From: Desulfomicrobium sp. UBA5193
GTDB taxonomy: Bacteria; Desulfobacterota; Desulfovibrionia; Desulfovibrionales; Desulfomicrobiaceae
Direction: 5' to 3'
DNA: 64,000 bases
Assembly: GCA_002412965.1 (NCBI GenBank)
Contig: DHWB01000012.1
Coordinates: 79,697-143,696 of the forward strand
Both the position numbers and the translations under genes were made by a program. Within the stretch, counting starts at the first letter, position 1. Every line of letters starts with the position of its first letter. The notes under the pieces were generated by a model, which ran no database searches, had not been told where the DNA came from, and saw nothing but the letters and a program-made list of their open reading frames with translations. Shown piece after piece: positions 17,168-26,015 of this stretch.

Positions 17168-18727
17168 TTATTTTGCAATGCCTACGGCCCTTTTCTCTCG
17201 GATGACCGTAACCCGGATCTGTCCCGGATAGGTCATCTTTTCTTCGATCTGCTTGGCGATGTCTTTGCTCAGCATGTAAATCTGGTCATCGTTGACCGCA
17301 TCGCAGTCCACCATGACGCGCACTTCACGGCCGGCCTGAATGGCAAAAGCCCTGCTCACCCCGTTGAAACCGGTGGCAATGCCTTCCAGTTCCTCAAGAC
17401 GTTTCACATAGCTCTCCAGCAGCTCCTTGCGGGCGCCGGGACGGGCGCCGGACAGGCTGTCAGCTGCCTGGACCAGGACCGCGTACACGGACTTCGGTGG
17501 CACATCCTCGTGATGCGCGGCGATGGCATGCACGATTTCAGCGGATTCATTGTATTTCTTGGCCAGATCGGCGCCAATGAGCGCATGCGGCCCTTCGACT
17601 TCATGGTCAACGGCCTTGCCCAGATCATGGAGCAGACCCGCCCGTTTGGCCTTTTTGATATCAAGACCCAATTCAGCCGCCATGATCCCGCACAAGAAAG
17701 CGACTTCAAGGGAGTGCTGCAGGACGTTCTGAGTAAAGCTGGTTCGAAAACGAAGCTGGCCCAAAAGACGCACGATTTCAGGATGGATGCCATGTACTCC
17801 CAAGTCGAAAGTGGCTTGTTCGCCGATCTCTCGAATCTGGACATCCATCTCCTTCTCGACTTTCTTGACAATGTCCTCAATGCGGGCCGGATGAATTCGT
17901 CCGTCGCTGATGAGCCGCTCCAGGGAGCGCTTGGCCACCTCGCGGCGCAGCGGATTATAGGCTGACAAAATGACCGTTTCAGGAGTGTCGTCGATGATCA
18001 GGTCAACGCCCGTGGCGGCCTCGATGGCGCGGATATTACGACCTTCTCGACCGATGATGCGACCCTTCATATCTTCGCTGGGCAGCTCCACTGAGCTGAC
18101 CGTATGCTCAGACACATAGTCTCCGGCATAACGCTGCACGGCGCTCGCAATGATCATCTGCGCTTTGCGATGCGCGGTCTCCTGAGCTTCGACCTCAATG
18201 ACGCGCACCATCTTCGCGGCCTCATGACGGGCCTTGCTTTCGACCTCCTGCATGAGCTTGGTGCGGGCTTCTTCCGCCGTCAAACCCGAAATTTCTTCCA
18301 ACCGGATCTGCTGCTGGGCAATCATTTCCTGCAGCCCTTCCTCCTTTTCCTCAACGGCGCGCTCCTGCTTGGCAACCTTCTTCTCCTGATTGACCAGTTC
18401 GCTTTCCTTCAAGGCCAAGGCTTCAACCTTTTTTTCCAGCCTCTCTTCCTTGGCCTGCAGCCTGGCCTCATTTTTTTTCAATTCCCGCTCACGGTCCTTT
18501 GCGTCCTGCTCAACTTCCTTCTTCAATGCGAAGACTTCATCCTGAGCCTGGAGCAATACTTCTTTCTTATGCGCTTGGGCGTCTTTTTTAGCTTCATCAA
18601 GGATACGTTCCGACAATTTCTTCGCGTCATCAATCTCTTGGTCGGTAATGTATTTTTTAAACAAGAACCCCGCTATCGCACCGATGCCGATACAAATAAA
18701 TGCGGTAATAATAATTTGGCTTGCCAT
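17168..18727 (-). CDS. rny: Ribonuclease Y
   Basis: A 519-residue membrane-anchored endoribonuclease. The N-terminal helix (about 3-23, IIITAFICIGIGAIAGFLF) is followed by a long charged coiled coil (about 30-200), a KH domain (GRIIGREGRNIRAIEAATGVDLIIDDTPE, about 215-245) and an HD domain (HSLEVAFLCGIMAAELGLD ... LLHDLGKAVDHE). It starts mRNA decay. The start at 18727 has AAGGAG seven bases upstream; the longer open frame reaches back into the leader. Coexistence with an RNase E/G gene at 38.9-40.4 kb shows this genome carries both types of decay endonuclease. Confidence 0.96.
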   Translation of the reverse strand: MASQIIITAFICIGIGAIAGFLFKKYITDQEIDDAKKLSERILDEAKKDAQAHKKEVLLQAQDEVFALKKEVEQDAKDRERELKKNEARLQAKEERLEKKVEALALKESELVNQEKKVAKQERAVEEKEEGLQEMIAQQQIRLEEISGLTAEEARTKLMQEVESKARHEAAKMVRVIEVEAQETAHRKAQMIIASAVQRYAGDYVSEHTVSSVELPSEDMKGRIIGREGRNIRAIEAATGVDLIIDDTPETVILSAYNPLRREVAKRSLERLISDGRIHPARIEDIVKKVEKEMDVQIREIGEQATFDLGVHGIHPEIVRLLGQLRFRTSFTQNVLQHSLEVAFLCGIMAAELGLDIKKAKRAGLLHDLGKAVDHEVEGPHALIGADLAKKYNESAEIVHAIAAHHEDVPPKSVYAVLVQAADSLSGARPGARKELLESYVKRLEELEGIATGFNGVSRAFAIQAGREVRVMVDCDAVNDDQIYMLSKDIAKQIEEKMTYPGQIRVTVIREKRAVGIAK

Positions 18728-18842
18728 GAAGACTCCTTGGCTCAATATATTTAGGATGTCTGCGCAAAGGACATGATATGTCATCCCCGTCCTGAATCGG
18801 ACTCAAGAAACGACAGCGCACAAGCTTACTTACGATCTGCAA

Positions 18843-19044
18843 GGAGGTGATGAAGGTCTGGCTTCTGGATAGGACAGACTTGTTAAAAGCCCCGGAAGGT
18901 AGTGTTGGGAATCATTTTGAACCTCTTAAGTTAAGAGGGGGTTGGCTACAGTCCATCAGGCTTCTCCGGTTGACCGAAGCATGCACACAAGACCGTTGTA
19001 AGCTACCCTAATTGCGCTTTATTGGCTCAAAAACGCATCACCAA
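18843..19044 (-). ncRNA. ssrS: 6S RNA
   Basis: The minus strand here contains GCATGCTTCGG, a short gap and CCGGAGAAGCCT, closely matching the GCATGCTCGG...CCGAGAAGCCT core of E. coli 6S RNA. The ends can pair through GGTGATG (5' side, about 19042-19036) and CATCACC (3' side, about 18852-18846), giving the long closed hairpin expected. The total of about 200 nt and the place beside zapA are typical. 6S RNA binds RNA polymerase holoenzyme by mimicking an open promoter. The ends are estimated from the closing stem. No terminator is seen before rny, so processing from a longer transcript is possible. Confidence 0.85.
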
Positions 19045-19074
19045 TCACTAGCCCCCCAGGGTTTTTCAAATCTG

Positions 19075-19341
19075 TTATTCTTCAGGACTATCTATCTTCG
19101 AAAGAAGTTGCTGCATTGTTCCTTCGAGGTGCGACAACTTCCCTTGATCTTGTAAATAATCGTCGGCCAGACTCAATGCCAAGTATGTCAGTAGCCGCTC
19201 CTTGCTCATGTGACTGACCCTCCCTTCGAGATCACGATAACGCTGGTGAACAAAGTCAACCGCCTTGTGAATCCGCTCGGGAGAGACATCGGCCGCGAAG
19301 GAAAGTTCGAGGCCGAGCACTGTCAAATTGTATCCTGGCAT
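19075..19341 (-). CDS. zapA: Cell division protein ZapA
   Basis: An 88-residue protein with the ZapA pattern: a short beta-rich opening (YNLTVLGLELSFAADVSPERIHKAVDFVHQRY) followed by a helix ending in a coiled coil (LALSLADDYLQDQGKLSHLEGTMQQLLSKI). ZapA tetramers bundle FtsZ filaments at midcell. It starts three bases after the small ZapB-like gene, and 6S RNA follows, the arrangement known in other proteobacteria. Confidence 0.88.
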   Translation of the reverse strand: MPGYNLTVLGLELSFAADVSPERIHKAVDFVHQRYRDLEGRVSHMSKERLLTYLALSLADDYLQDQGKLSHLEGTMQQLLSKIDSPEE

Positions 19342-19344
19342 TAG

Positions 19345-19524
19345 TTAGTTTCTATCAACCTCTTGCAGCCTGTTCAAGATATTTTCCACCCTGGCAAGAA
19401 CAGCCTCCTTGGTCTGGCGTTCCTGCTCAAGAGTTTCCTTTAATTGCACATTCTCAAGTTTCAAGGCTTCCTGGCGCTCTAAAAGAAGTGTTATCTTGTC
19501 CGTAAGCTGATTCAGAATATCCAT
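19345..19524 (-). CDS. Small coiled-coil protein, ZapB-like
   Basis: A 59-residue frame too short for many gene callers. It reads MDILNQLTDKITLLLERQEAL at the start and then a continuous charged heptad pattern up to LNRLQEVDRN. The size, the all-helical coiled-coil character and the position directly before zapA match the ZapB-type partner of ZapA. AGGA precedes the ATG by about five bases, inside the glmU stop region. Sequence identity to E. coli ZapB is not asserted; the call rests on size, coiled coil and context. Confidence 0.7.
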   Translation of the reverse strand: MDILNQLTDKITLLLERQEALKLENVQLKETLEQERQTKEAVLARVENILNRLQEVDRN

Positions 19525-19532
19525 ATATCATC

Positions 19533-20918
19533 CTAGGATTGAGGTGATTTGTTTTTTTTCCGCTCAATATTCACTTGCCGGGCACGAGCCACGCACAGAG
19601 ATCCGTCTGGCACATCCTTAGTAACCACTGAACCCGCTGCGACAAGGGCTCCAGCCCCTACAACCACCGGGGCCACCAAGGCCGTGTTGCTCCCGATAAA
19701 GGCGTTTTCATGAATTTCTGTGCGGTGTTTCCGCACGCCGTCATAATTGCAGGTAATGGTTCCTGCACCTATATTTACACCCGGGCCGATATCGCTGTCT
19801 CCCAAATAGGAAAGATGGCCGGCTTTGGCCCCGGTGTGAAGCACACTCTTTTTGACTTCAACAAAATTACCGACCCGGGCGTCAACACCAATGTCCGAGC
19901 CGGGCCTGAGTCGCGCATAAGGCCCGACACTCGCGCCGCTCCTGATGCGAGATCCTTCAATATGGGAAAAGGATTTCACTTGGCAAGGGCCAAGAATCGA
20001 ATCCTTGATCCAGCAATGGGAAGCAATTTGCGCCCCGCGTTCAATGCTCGAATTGCCATAAATTTCGCACGGCCCGACAATCTCCACTCCGGGATCGATG
20101 CGGACGTCGGGACCAATCGTGATGGAACTTCTGTTGCGCAGAATTACACCCGCTTCGAATGCCGAGGCAACGATGTCGCTACGCAAGGCCTCCTCAAACT
20201 GGACCAACTCCTTGGGAGAATTTATTCCTCGGAGAAGATCTGAATTCCCAAAAGGCATTCCCACAACTTCGTGTCCTTGACTGCCGCAAATGCTGATCAT
20301 CTGTGTAAGATAGAACTCACGCTGCGCATTGGCCTGATCCATCATGGACAAAAATGAGCCGCAGCGACTCACGTCGAAAACATAAACGCCGGAATTCACC
20401 TCATGAATTTCTCCACCTAGGTCAACGGCTTTGAAATCCTTCTCTTCTATGACACGTTCAACGCCCCCGTCATGCGAGCGAACAACTCGACCATAACCAA
20501 ATGGATTGTCGAGATGGAGCGTCAGCATCCCCATGGCGGCGCCCTTCTCCACGCACAACGCCATCAAATCATTGATCGCCGCTACTGGCACGTGAGGCGT
20601 GTCTCCATTGAGCACACAGACGTGGGACAATCCGCTGGCTTCAATTCTTGGCCAGGCGAGCATGACAGCATGCCCTGTGCCGAGCTGCTCTTCTTGGAGA
20701 ACAAATTGTTCCGCCTGCGAGAGAAATTTACCCCGAACGTCCTCGGCACGAAACCCGACAACCGTCCATACACGATCAGCAGGAACATGGCGCAACGCAT
20801 CGTACACATATCCCAACAAGGACTTGCCAAGCACTTTTTGCAAAACCTTGGGAGAATCTGAATGCATGCGTGTGCCCTTGCCGGCAGCCAAAAGCACGTA
20901 TCCCAATTCTGGCTCCAT
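19533..20918 (-). CDS. glmU: Bifunctional UDP-GlcNAc pyrophosphorylase / glucosamine-1-P acetyltransferase
   Basis: A 461-residue two-domain enzyme. The N-terminal nucleotidyltransferase begins YVLLAAGKGTRMHSDSPKVL (about 7-26) with EEQLGTGHAVMLA and VLNGDTP. The C-terminal left-handed beta-helix starts near residue 255 and contains ARVGNFVEVKKS, KAGHLSYLGDSDIG and the catalytic histidine region NYDGVRKHRTEI. It makes UDP-GlcNAc from glucosamine-1-phosphate, feeding both peptidoglycan and the LpxA reaction encoded upstream. It lies downstream of the atp terminator and has its own candidate promoter. Confidence 0.96.
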   Translation of the reverse strand: MEPELGYVLLAAGKGTRMHSDSPKVLQKVLGKSLLGYVYDALRHVPADRVWTVVGFRAEDVRGKFLSQAEQFVLQEEQLGTGHAVMLAWPRIEASGLSHVCVLNGDTPHVPVAAINDLMALCVEKGAAMGMLTLHLDNPFGYGRVVRSHDGGVERVIEEKDFKAVDLGGEIHEVNSGVYVFDVSRCGSFLSMMDQANAQREFYLTQMISICGSQGHEVVGMPFGNSDLLRGINSPKELVQFEEALRSDIVASAFEAGVILRNRSSITIGPDVRIDPGVEIVGPCEIYGNSSIERGAQIASHCWIKDSILGPCQVKSFSHIEGSRIRSGASVGPYARLRPGSDIGVDARVGNFVEVKKSVLHTGAKAGHLSYLGDSDIGPGVNIGAGTITCNYDGVRKHRTEIHENAFIGSNTALVAPVVVGAGALVAAGSVVTKDVPDGSLCVARARQVNIERKKNKSPQS

Positions 20919-21023
20919 ATTTTACCCCAAAAATAATTTCAAATTGTCCAACACCCTGGCCATTCTGTGTCCGAATCGTGGTTGCGATTAGAGTTCCACC
21001 TGAGGAATTCCACCGCAATTGAA

Positions 21024-21053
21024 AGAATACCACACGCCCAGCGTTGTCACCAA
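21024..21053 (-). promoter_or_regulatory. Candidate glmU promoter
   Basis: On the minus strand TTGGTG (21053-21048) and TATTCT (21029-21024) are 18 bases apart, in the gap between the atp terminator and glmU. It would leave a leader of about 100 bases. Confidence 0.35.
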
Positions 21054-21121
21054 AAAACGCAGATCTAAATCACGCCAGAGTACAAATAATTTTAGGGCAT
21101 TATCCTTTTCTCAACGAGAAG

Positions 21122-21157
21122 AAAACAAAAAAAAGCAGGCCCCGAAGAGCCTGCTTT
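21122..21157 (-). terminator. Rho-independent terminator of the atp operon
   Basis: Read on the minus strand, AAAGCAGGC, a short TTCG-containing loop and GCCTGCTTT form a stem followed by a run of eight T. It lies 24 bases beyond the atpC stop. Confidence 0.9.
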
Positions 21158-21180
21158 CTTAAGTACTTAAACCGTGGCCA

Positions 21181-21609
21181 TTACATGCGGCAAGTGCCTT
21201 CACTTACAGCGCTCTGACGGCATTTCATGCGATGAAATGCCCTGGCCATCGCAGCCTGAACGGCTGCGTGATCCAATTTCTCCTGTTGCTGCTTGGCGCG
21301 CTGCTCAGCTCTGTCCTGAGCCCTACGGGCTCGTTCCAGATCGATGTCTTCAGCTCTTTCCGCCACTTCAGCAAGAACAGTCACCTTTGCAGGGGAGACC
21401 TCGGCAAATCCACCGGCAACGAAGATGAAATACTTCTTGCCGTTGAGCTTGTAGTAGAGGCTCCCGATACCAAGTGCAGAGAGAAACGGGATATGATTGG
21501 GCAGGACACCAAATTCGCCATTGATGCCAGGAGCGCCGACGTAATCGACCTCTTCCTTGAGCACCATTTTGTCAGGTGTCACTATTTCAAGCGTAATTGT
21601 TTTAGCCAT
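21181..21609 (-). CDS. atpC: ATP synthase F1 epsilon subunit
   Basis: A 142-residue epsilon subunit. The N-terminal beta-sandwich runs to about residue 85 (ITLEIVTPDKMVLKEEVDYVGAPGINGEFGVLPNHIPFL), and the C-terminal helical hairpin covers about 88-130 (RAEDIDLERARRAQDRAEQRA). Epsilon sits on the central stalk and can inhibit ATP hydrolysis. The tail after about residue 128 (KCRQSAVSEGTCRM) is longer than usual and has no obvious match. It is the last gene of the operon. Confidence 0.95.
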   Translation of the reverse strand: MAKTITLEIVTPDKMVLKEEVDYVGAPGINGEFGVLPNHIPFLSALGIGSLYYKLNGKKYFIFVAGGFAEVSPAKVTVLAEVAERAEDIDLERARRAQDRAEQRAKQQQEKLDHAAVQAAMARAFHRMKCRQSAVSEGTCRM

Positions 21610-21630
21610 ATCAATACCCCAGAGCGAGAA

Positions 21631-23040
21631 TTACTGTTTCTTGGCGTTTTCCAGAGCCTCATCGAGTCCGCCTACCATGTAGAAGCAAGATTCCGGAATG
21701 GAGTCATGCTTACCCTCAATGATTTCCTTGAAGCTCTTGATGGTGTCTTCAAGCTTCACATAGCGGCCTTCCTTGCCCGTAAACTGGGCGGCAACGAAGA
21801 AGGGCTGAGACAGAAAACGCTGGATCTTGCGCGCTCTGGAAACGGACAGTTTATCGTCATCAGACAATTCGTCCATACCCAAAATCGCAATAATATCCTG
21901 CAAATCCTTGTACTTCTGGAGGAGACGCTGCACTGCGCGGGCGGTCATGTAGTGGTCCATGCCGATAACGTTGGGATCCAGAATGCGGGAGGTGGAGTCA
22001 AGCGGATCCACCGCAGGATAAATGCCGAGCTCCGCGATCTGACGGGAAAGAACGATCGTTCCGTCAAGATGCGAGAAGGTTGTGGCAGGCGCGGGGTCGG
22101 TCAAGTCATCGGCGGGCACGTAAACGGCCTGAACCGAGGTGATTGAACCCGTCTTGGTGGAAGTAATACGTTCCTGCAGTTCACCAAGGTCGGTACCCAG
22201 GGTCGGCTGGTAACCAACCGCGGAAGGCATACGACCAAGCAGAGCGGATACTTCTGAACCGGCCTGGGTAAAACGGAAGATATTGTCAACGAAGAGCAGC
22301 ACGTCCTGGTTTTCTTCGTCACGGAAGTATTCCGCAGCGGCCAGAGCGGTCAGCGCAACGCGGGAACGGGCTCCCGGAGGTTCGTTCATCTGCCCGTAGA
22401 CAAGGCAGGCTTTATCCAGAACGCCGGCTTCTATCATTTCGTGGTAAAGATCGTTTCCTTCACGTGTACGCTCACCAACACCAGCGAACACGGAAATGCC
22501 ACCGTGATTCTTGGCGATGTTGTTGATCATTTCCATGAGAATAACGGTCTTGCCTACTCCGGCACCACCGAACATGCCCATCTTGCCGCCCTTGGGGAAG
22601 GGAACAAGCAAATCGATAACTTTAACGCCGGTTTCAAGCACTTCGATCTTGGTCGACTGCTCGGTGAAGCCGGGAGCCGGACGGTGAATGGGGTACATCT
22701 TCTCGGAAGAGATCGGCCCCTTTTCATCCACGGGACGGCCAACAACATTCAGAATTCGACCCAGAGAAGCCTTGCCTACAGGTACCTGGATAGGCTTGCC
22801 CGTGTCCTTGCCGATCTGACCGCGAACCAAGCCGTCGGTGTTGTCCATGGCGATGCAGCGCACAACACTGTTGCCCAGATGCTGAGCAACTTCGACAACC
22901 AGGTTGTCTTCCTCGGCATCAATGGTCGGGTTTGTAATAAGTAAAGCATTCAAAATACTCGGGAGATTGCCTTCGGCAAACTCCAAGTCGACTACAGGTC
23001 CGATGACCTGCACTATTTTTCCGGTATTAACAGCACTCAT
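21631..23040 (-). CDS. atpD: ATP synthase F1 beta subunit
   Basis: A 469-residue catalytic subunit. The P-loop GGAGVGKTVILMEMINN lies near 150, the catalytic GERTREGNDLYHEM at about 185, and the Walker B segment VLLFVDNIFRFTQAGSEVSALLGRMPSAVGYQPTL follows. Three beta subunits alternate with three alpha subunits and make ATP. It lies 13 bases after atpG and 21 before atpC. Confidence 0.98.
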   Translation of the reverse strand: MSAVNTGKIVQVIGPVVDLEFAEGNLPSILNALLITNPTIDAEEDNLVVEVAQHLGNSVVRCIAMDNTDGLVRGQIGKDTGKPIQVPVGKASLGRILNVVGRPVDEKGPISSEKMYPIHRPAPGFTEQSTKIEVLETGVKVIDLLVPFPKGGKMGMFGGAGVGKTVILMEMINNIAKNHGGISVFAGVGERTREGNDLYHEMIEAGVLDKACLVYGQMNEPPGARSRVALTALAAAEYFRDEENQDVLLFVDNIFRFTQAGSEVSALLGRMPSAVGYQPTLGTDLGELQERITSTKTGSITSVQAVYVPADDLTDPAPATTFSHLDGTIVLSRQIAELGIYPAVDPLDSTSRILDPNVIGMDHYMTARAVQRLLQKYKDLQDIIAILGMDELSDDDKLSVSRARKIQRFLSQPFFVAAQFTGKEGRYVKLEDTIKSFKEIIEGKHDSIPESCFYMVGGLDEALENAKKQ

Positions 23041-23053
23041 GCGTTATGCCCCC

Positions 23054-23926
23054 TTATCCTTTTAGTGCCTCAGCACCGCCTACGATGTCCATTAATTGGG
23101 TGGTGATACTTGACTGGCGAGCTTTGTTATAGACTTTGGTCAAGCTTCCGACCATTTCGTCGCAGTTCTTGGTCGCGTTATCCATGGCCGACATACGGGC
23201 AGCGTGCTCGCTGGCCGATGTATCGAGCAGACCTCTATACATCTGAACTTTTACATATCTAGGGAGAAGTTCCGCAAGCAGGCCCTCGACCGATGGTTCA
23301 AAGATGTATTCACTTGAAGCGCCAGGAGCATCGGCAACTTCTGCCGTCTCAGCCGGCAGAATCTGTGCAGTCGTTGCTACCTGTCTGGCGATGCTCACAT
23401 ATTTTCCGTAGATGATATGCACTTCGTCAAATTGTGCGGTAAGATATCCATCAATGACGAGATTTCCAGTTTCACTAGCCAGCTGAAAATCAAAGTTCGT
23501 CATATTTTCAGAATACTGAGAGGTAATCTCGTATTTCGTCTTGCGAATGAAATCTCGCCCTTTTCTTCCAATGCAGATAAACTTGACGGTCTTGCCTTCT
23601 GCTTCCTTCTGTTTTGCCATCCTGTTAGCGGCATTGCAGAGGTTTGCGTTGAAGCTGCCGCACAACCCCTTGTCCGAAGTCACCAGAACTATTCCTATGT
23701 TCTGAATCTCTTCGCGTTTTTCAAGCAGGGGATGCGAGCTGGCATCGGCGCGGGAAGCCAAATCGATAAGAATGTCATTGAACTTATCAGCATAGGGACG
23801 GAAGCGCTCGATTCGGCTCTGAGCACCGCGCAGCTTTGCGGAAGCGACCATGTTCATCGCTTTCGTAATCTGCTTGGTCTTTTTTACACCGACGATTTTA
23901 TTTTGAATGTCCCTGAGTGATGCCAT
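23054..23926 (-). CDS. atpG: ATP synthase F1 gamma subunit
   Basis: A 290-residue central-stalk subunit. Both conserved terminal helices are present: ASLRDIQNKIVGVKKTKQITKAMNMVAS at the start and EHAARMSAMDNATKNCDEMVGSLTKVYNKARQSSITTQLMDIVGGAEAL at the end. The middle Rossmann-like domain includes LVTSDKGLCGSFNANL. It rotates inside the alpha3beta3 ring. Confidence 0.97.
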   Translation of the reverse strand: MASLRDIQNKIVGVKKTKQITKAMNMVASAKLRGAQSRIERFRPYADKFNDILIDLASRADASSHPLLEKREEIQNIGIVLVTSDKGLCGSFNANLCNAANRMAKQKEAEGKTVKFICIGRKGRDFIRKTKYEITSQYSENMTNFDFQLASETGNLVIDGYLTAQFDEVHIIYGKYVSIARQVATTAQILPAETAEVADAPGASSEYIFEPSVEGLLAELLPRYVKVQMYRGLLDTSASEHAARMSAMDNATKNCDEMVGSLTKVYNKARQSSITTQLMDIVGGAEALKG

Positions 23927-23946
23927 TTACGACTCCTTAAACGATC

Positions 23947-25455
23947 CTAGGCTTTGAAACCGGCTTTGAACTCATCGATCGCAGCAGCCAGCTTCTTTTC
24001 GGTTTCACTGCCAAGATCCTTGGTCTGAACAATTTCAGCCAGGACTTCGGATTTCTGGTTGCGCATGAACTCAACCAATTCGGAACCGAAACGGATGGCG
24101 TCAGACACGGCGACATCGTCCAGGAATCCGCGAGTACCTGCGTACAGAACCGCAACCTGCTCTTCGACAGGCATTGGCTGGTACTGGGGCTGCTTCAGCA
24201 ACTCCACCAGACGTTCGCCGCGTGTCAGCTTGGTCTTGGTAGCCTTGTCCAGATCGGAGCCGAACTGCGCGAAGGCGGCCAGCTCGCGATACTGAGCGAG
24301 GTCGAGACGCAGGGTACCGGCGACCTTCTTCATCGCCTTGATCTGAGCGGCACCACCAACTCGGGATACTGACAGACCAACGTTGATGGCGGGACGGATG
24401 CCGGCCATGAACAAGTTGGGTTCCAGATAAACCTGACCATCAGTGATGGAGATAACGTTGGTCGGGATGTAGGCGGAAACGTCGCCTGCCTGGGTTTCAA
24501 TGACCGGCAGGGCGGTCAGCGAGCCGGCACCAAGCTTGTCGTTAACCTTGCAGGAGCGCTCCAGAAGTCTGGAGTGGAGATAGAAAACGTCACCGGGGAA
24601 AGCTTCGCGTCCCGGAGGGCGGCGCAGAAGCAGGGACATCTGCCGGTAGGCAACAGCCTGCTTGGACAGATCGTCATAAACGATCAGGGCATGCTTGCCG
24701 TTGTCACGGTAGAATTCCGCCATGGTGCATCCGCAGTAAGCAGCGATGAACTGCAGCGGCGCGGGTTCGGAAGCGGTGGAGGAAATAACGGTGGTGTAGG
24801 ACAGAGCGCCGTTCTGCCGAAGGGCTTCAACGACCTGGGCGACAGTGGAACGCTTCTGGCCGATGGCGACATAAAAGCAGTGAATGTCACTATTTTTCTG
24901 CGCGATGATCGCGTCGACGCCTACAGCGGTCTTGCCAACCTGACGGTCGCCAATGATGAGTTCGCGCTGGCCACGGCCAATGGGGGTCATGGCGTCGATA
25001 GCCTTGAGTCCAGTGTACATGGGTTCGTGAACTGATTTACGGGCGATGATGCCGGGGGCCTTGATTTCAACGTTACGGAACAAGTCCGTCTGGATCGGGC
25101 CAAGGCCGTCGATGGGATTACCCAGCGGATCAATGACTCGGCCCATGACCGCGTCACCGACAGGCACCTGGAAAATCCGACCCGTACGTTTTACGATGTC
25201 GCCTTCCTTGATGTGCTCTGTCTCACCGAGAAGGGCGACACCAACGGAATCTTCTTCAAGGTTAAGGACCATTCCCATGACGTTACCGGGGAACTCAAGA
25301 AGTTCCATGGCCATCGCGTTTTCGCAACCGTAAACGCGGGCGATACCGTCACCGACCGACAGGACCACGCCAGTTTCGCTCATCTCAACCTTTTTCTCGT
25401 AATTCTTGATCTGGCCTTCGATGATCTGGCTAATTTCTTCTGCTTTAATCTGCAT
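23947..25455 (-). CDS. atpA: ATP synthase F1 alpha subunit
   Basis: A 502-residue non-catalytic nucleotide-binding subunit. The P-loop GDRQVGKTAVGVDAI is near residue 170, and the arginine-finger region is in SVSRVGGAAQIKAMKKVAGTLRLDLAQYREL. The sequence is full length and ends EKKLAAAIDEFKAGFKA. It follows atpH by five bases. Confidence 0.98.
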   Translation of the reverse strand: MQIKAEEISQIIEGQIKNYEKKVEMSETGVVLSVGDGIARVYGCENAMAMELLEFPGNVMGMVLNLEEDSVGVALLGETEHIKEGDIVKRTGRIFQVPVGDAVMGRVIDPLGNPIDGLGPIQTDLFRNVEIKAPGIIARKSVHEPMYTGLKAIDAMTPIGRGQRELIIGDRQVGKTAVGVDAIIAQKNSDIHCFYVAIGQKRSTVAQVVEALRQNGALSYTTVISSTASEPAPLQFIAAYCGCTMAEFYRDNGKHALIVYDDLSKQAVAYRQMSLLLRRPPGREAFPGDVFYLHSRLLERSCKVNDKLGAGSLTALPVIETQAGDVSAYIPTNVISITDGQVYLEPNLFMAGIRPAINVGLSVSRVGGAAQIKAMKKVAGTLRLDLAQYRELAAFAQFGSDLDKATKTKLTRGERLVELLKQPQYQPMPVEEQVAVLYAGTRGFLDDVAVSDAIRFGSELVEFMRNQKSEVLAEIVQTKDLGSETEKKLAAAIDEFKAGFKA

Positions 25456-25460
25456 AGCCT

Positions 25461-26015
25461 CTACTCACCCCTTTTGATATTTTCTTTCAAAATTTGCAGC
25501 TGAGCCCGAATACTGGCGTCAAGGACCTTGTCCCCGATCTTAAGCAAGAGCCCGCCAATGATGTCCTGATCCACTTCGTAATCAAGGATCACCTTCTGGC
25601 CCGACTCTTTCTGCAATTTATCGACAACGTTCTTCTGCACAACATCGGAGAGCCTCACAGCCGTCACCAGTTTGCCGCGAAGAACACCCTGGGCTGAATC
25701 CAAAAGCGTTCCGTAGGATGCGTTGATCTCGGGGAGAAAAGACAATCTGTTCTTGTCCGCAAGAAGCAGACAAAAATTCCGGACCGTGCCGCTAGGCGCG
25801 AGCTTTTCCAGAACCTTGATGATTACCCCTCTCTTTTCTTCCACGCCAAAAATTGGGTTGCGGAAGATCTTCGTGAGCTCAGGCGCATTCTCCAGGAGTC
25901 CAGCCAGCCTAGCCAAGTCGTCTCCATACTGCGCCATCGCACCCTTATCGGACTGCGCCTGCGCAACAGCGAACAACGCCTTGGCATACCGTCTTGCTAC
26001 GATATTCCCAGTCAA
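25461..26015 (-). CDS. atpH: ATP synthase F1 delta subunit (OSCP)
   Basis: A 184-residue delta subunit. The N-terminal helical domain begins IVARRYAKALFAVAQAQSDKGA, and the C-terminal end carries the family motif EVDQDIIGGLLLKIGDKVLDASIRAQLQIL. Delta joins the peripheral stalk to the top of F1. It overlaps atpF by four bases. Confidence 0.95.
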   Translation of the reverse strand: MTGNIVARRYAKALFAVAQAQSDKGAMAQYGDDLARLAGLLENAPELTKIFRNPIFGVEEKRGVIIKVLEKLAPSGTVRNFCLLLADKNRLSFLPEINASYGTLLDSAQGVLRGKLVTAVRLSDVVQKNVVDKLQKESGQKVILDYEVDQDIIGGLLLKIGDKVLDASIRAQLQILKENIKRGE

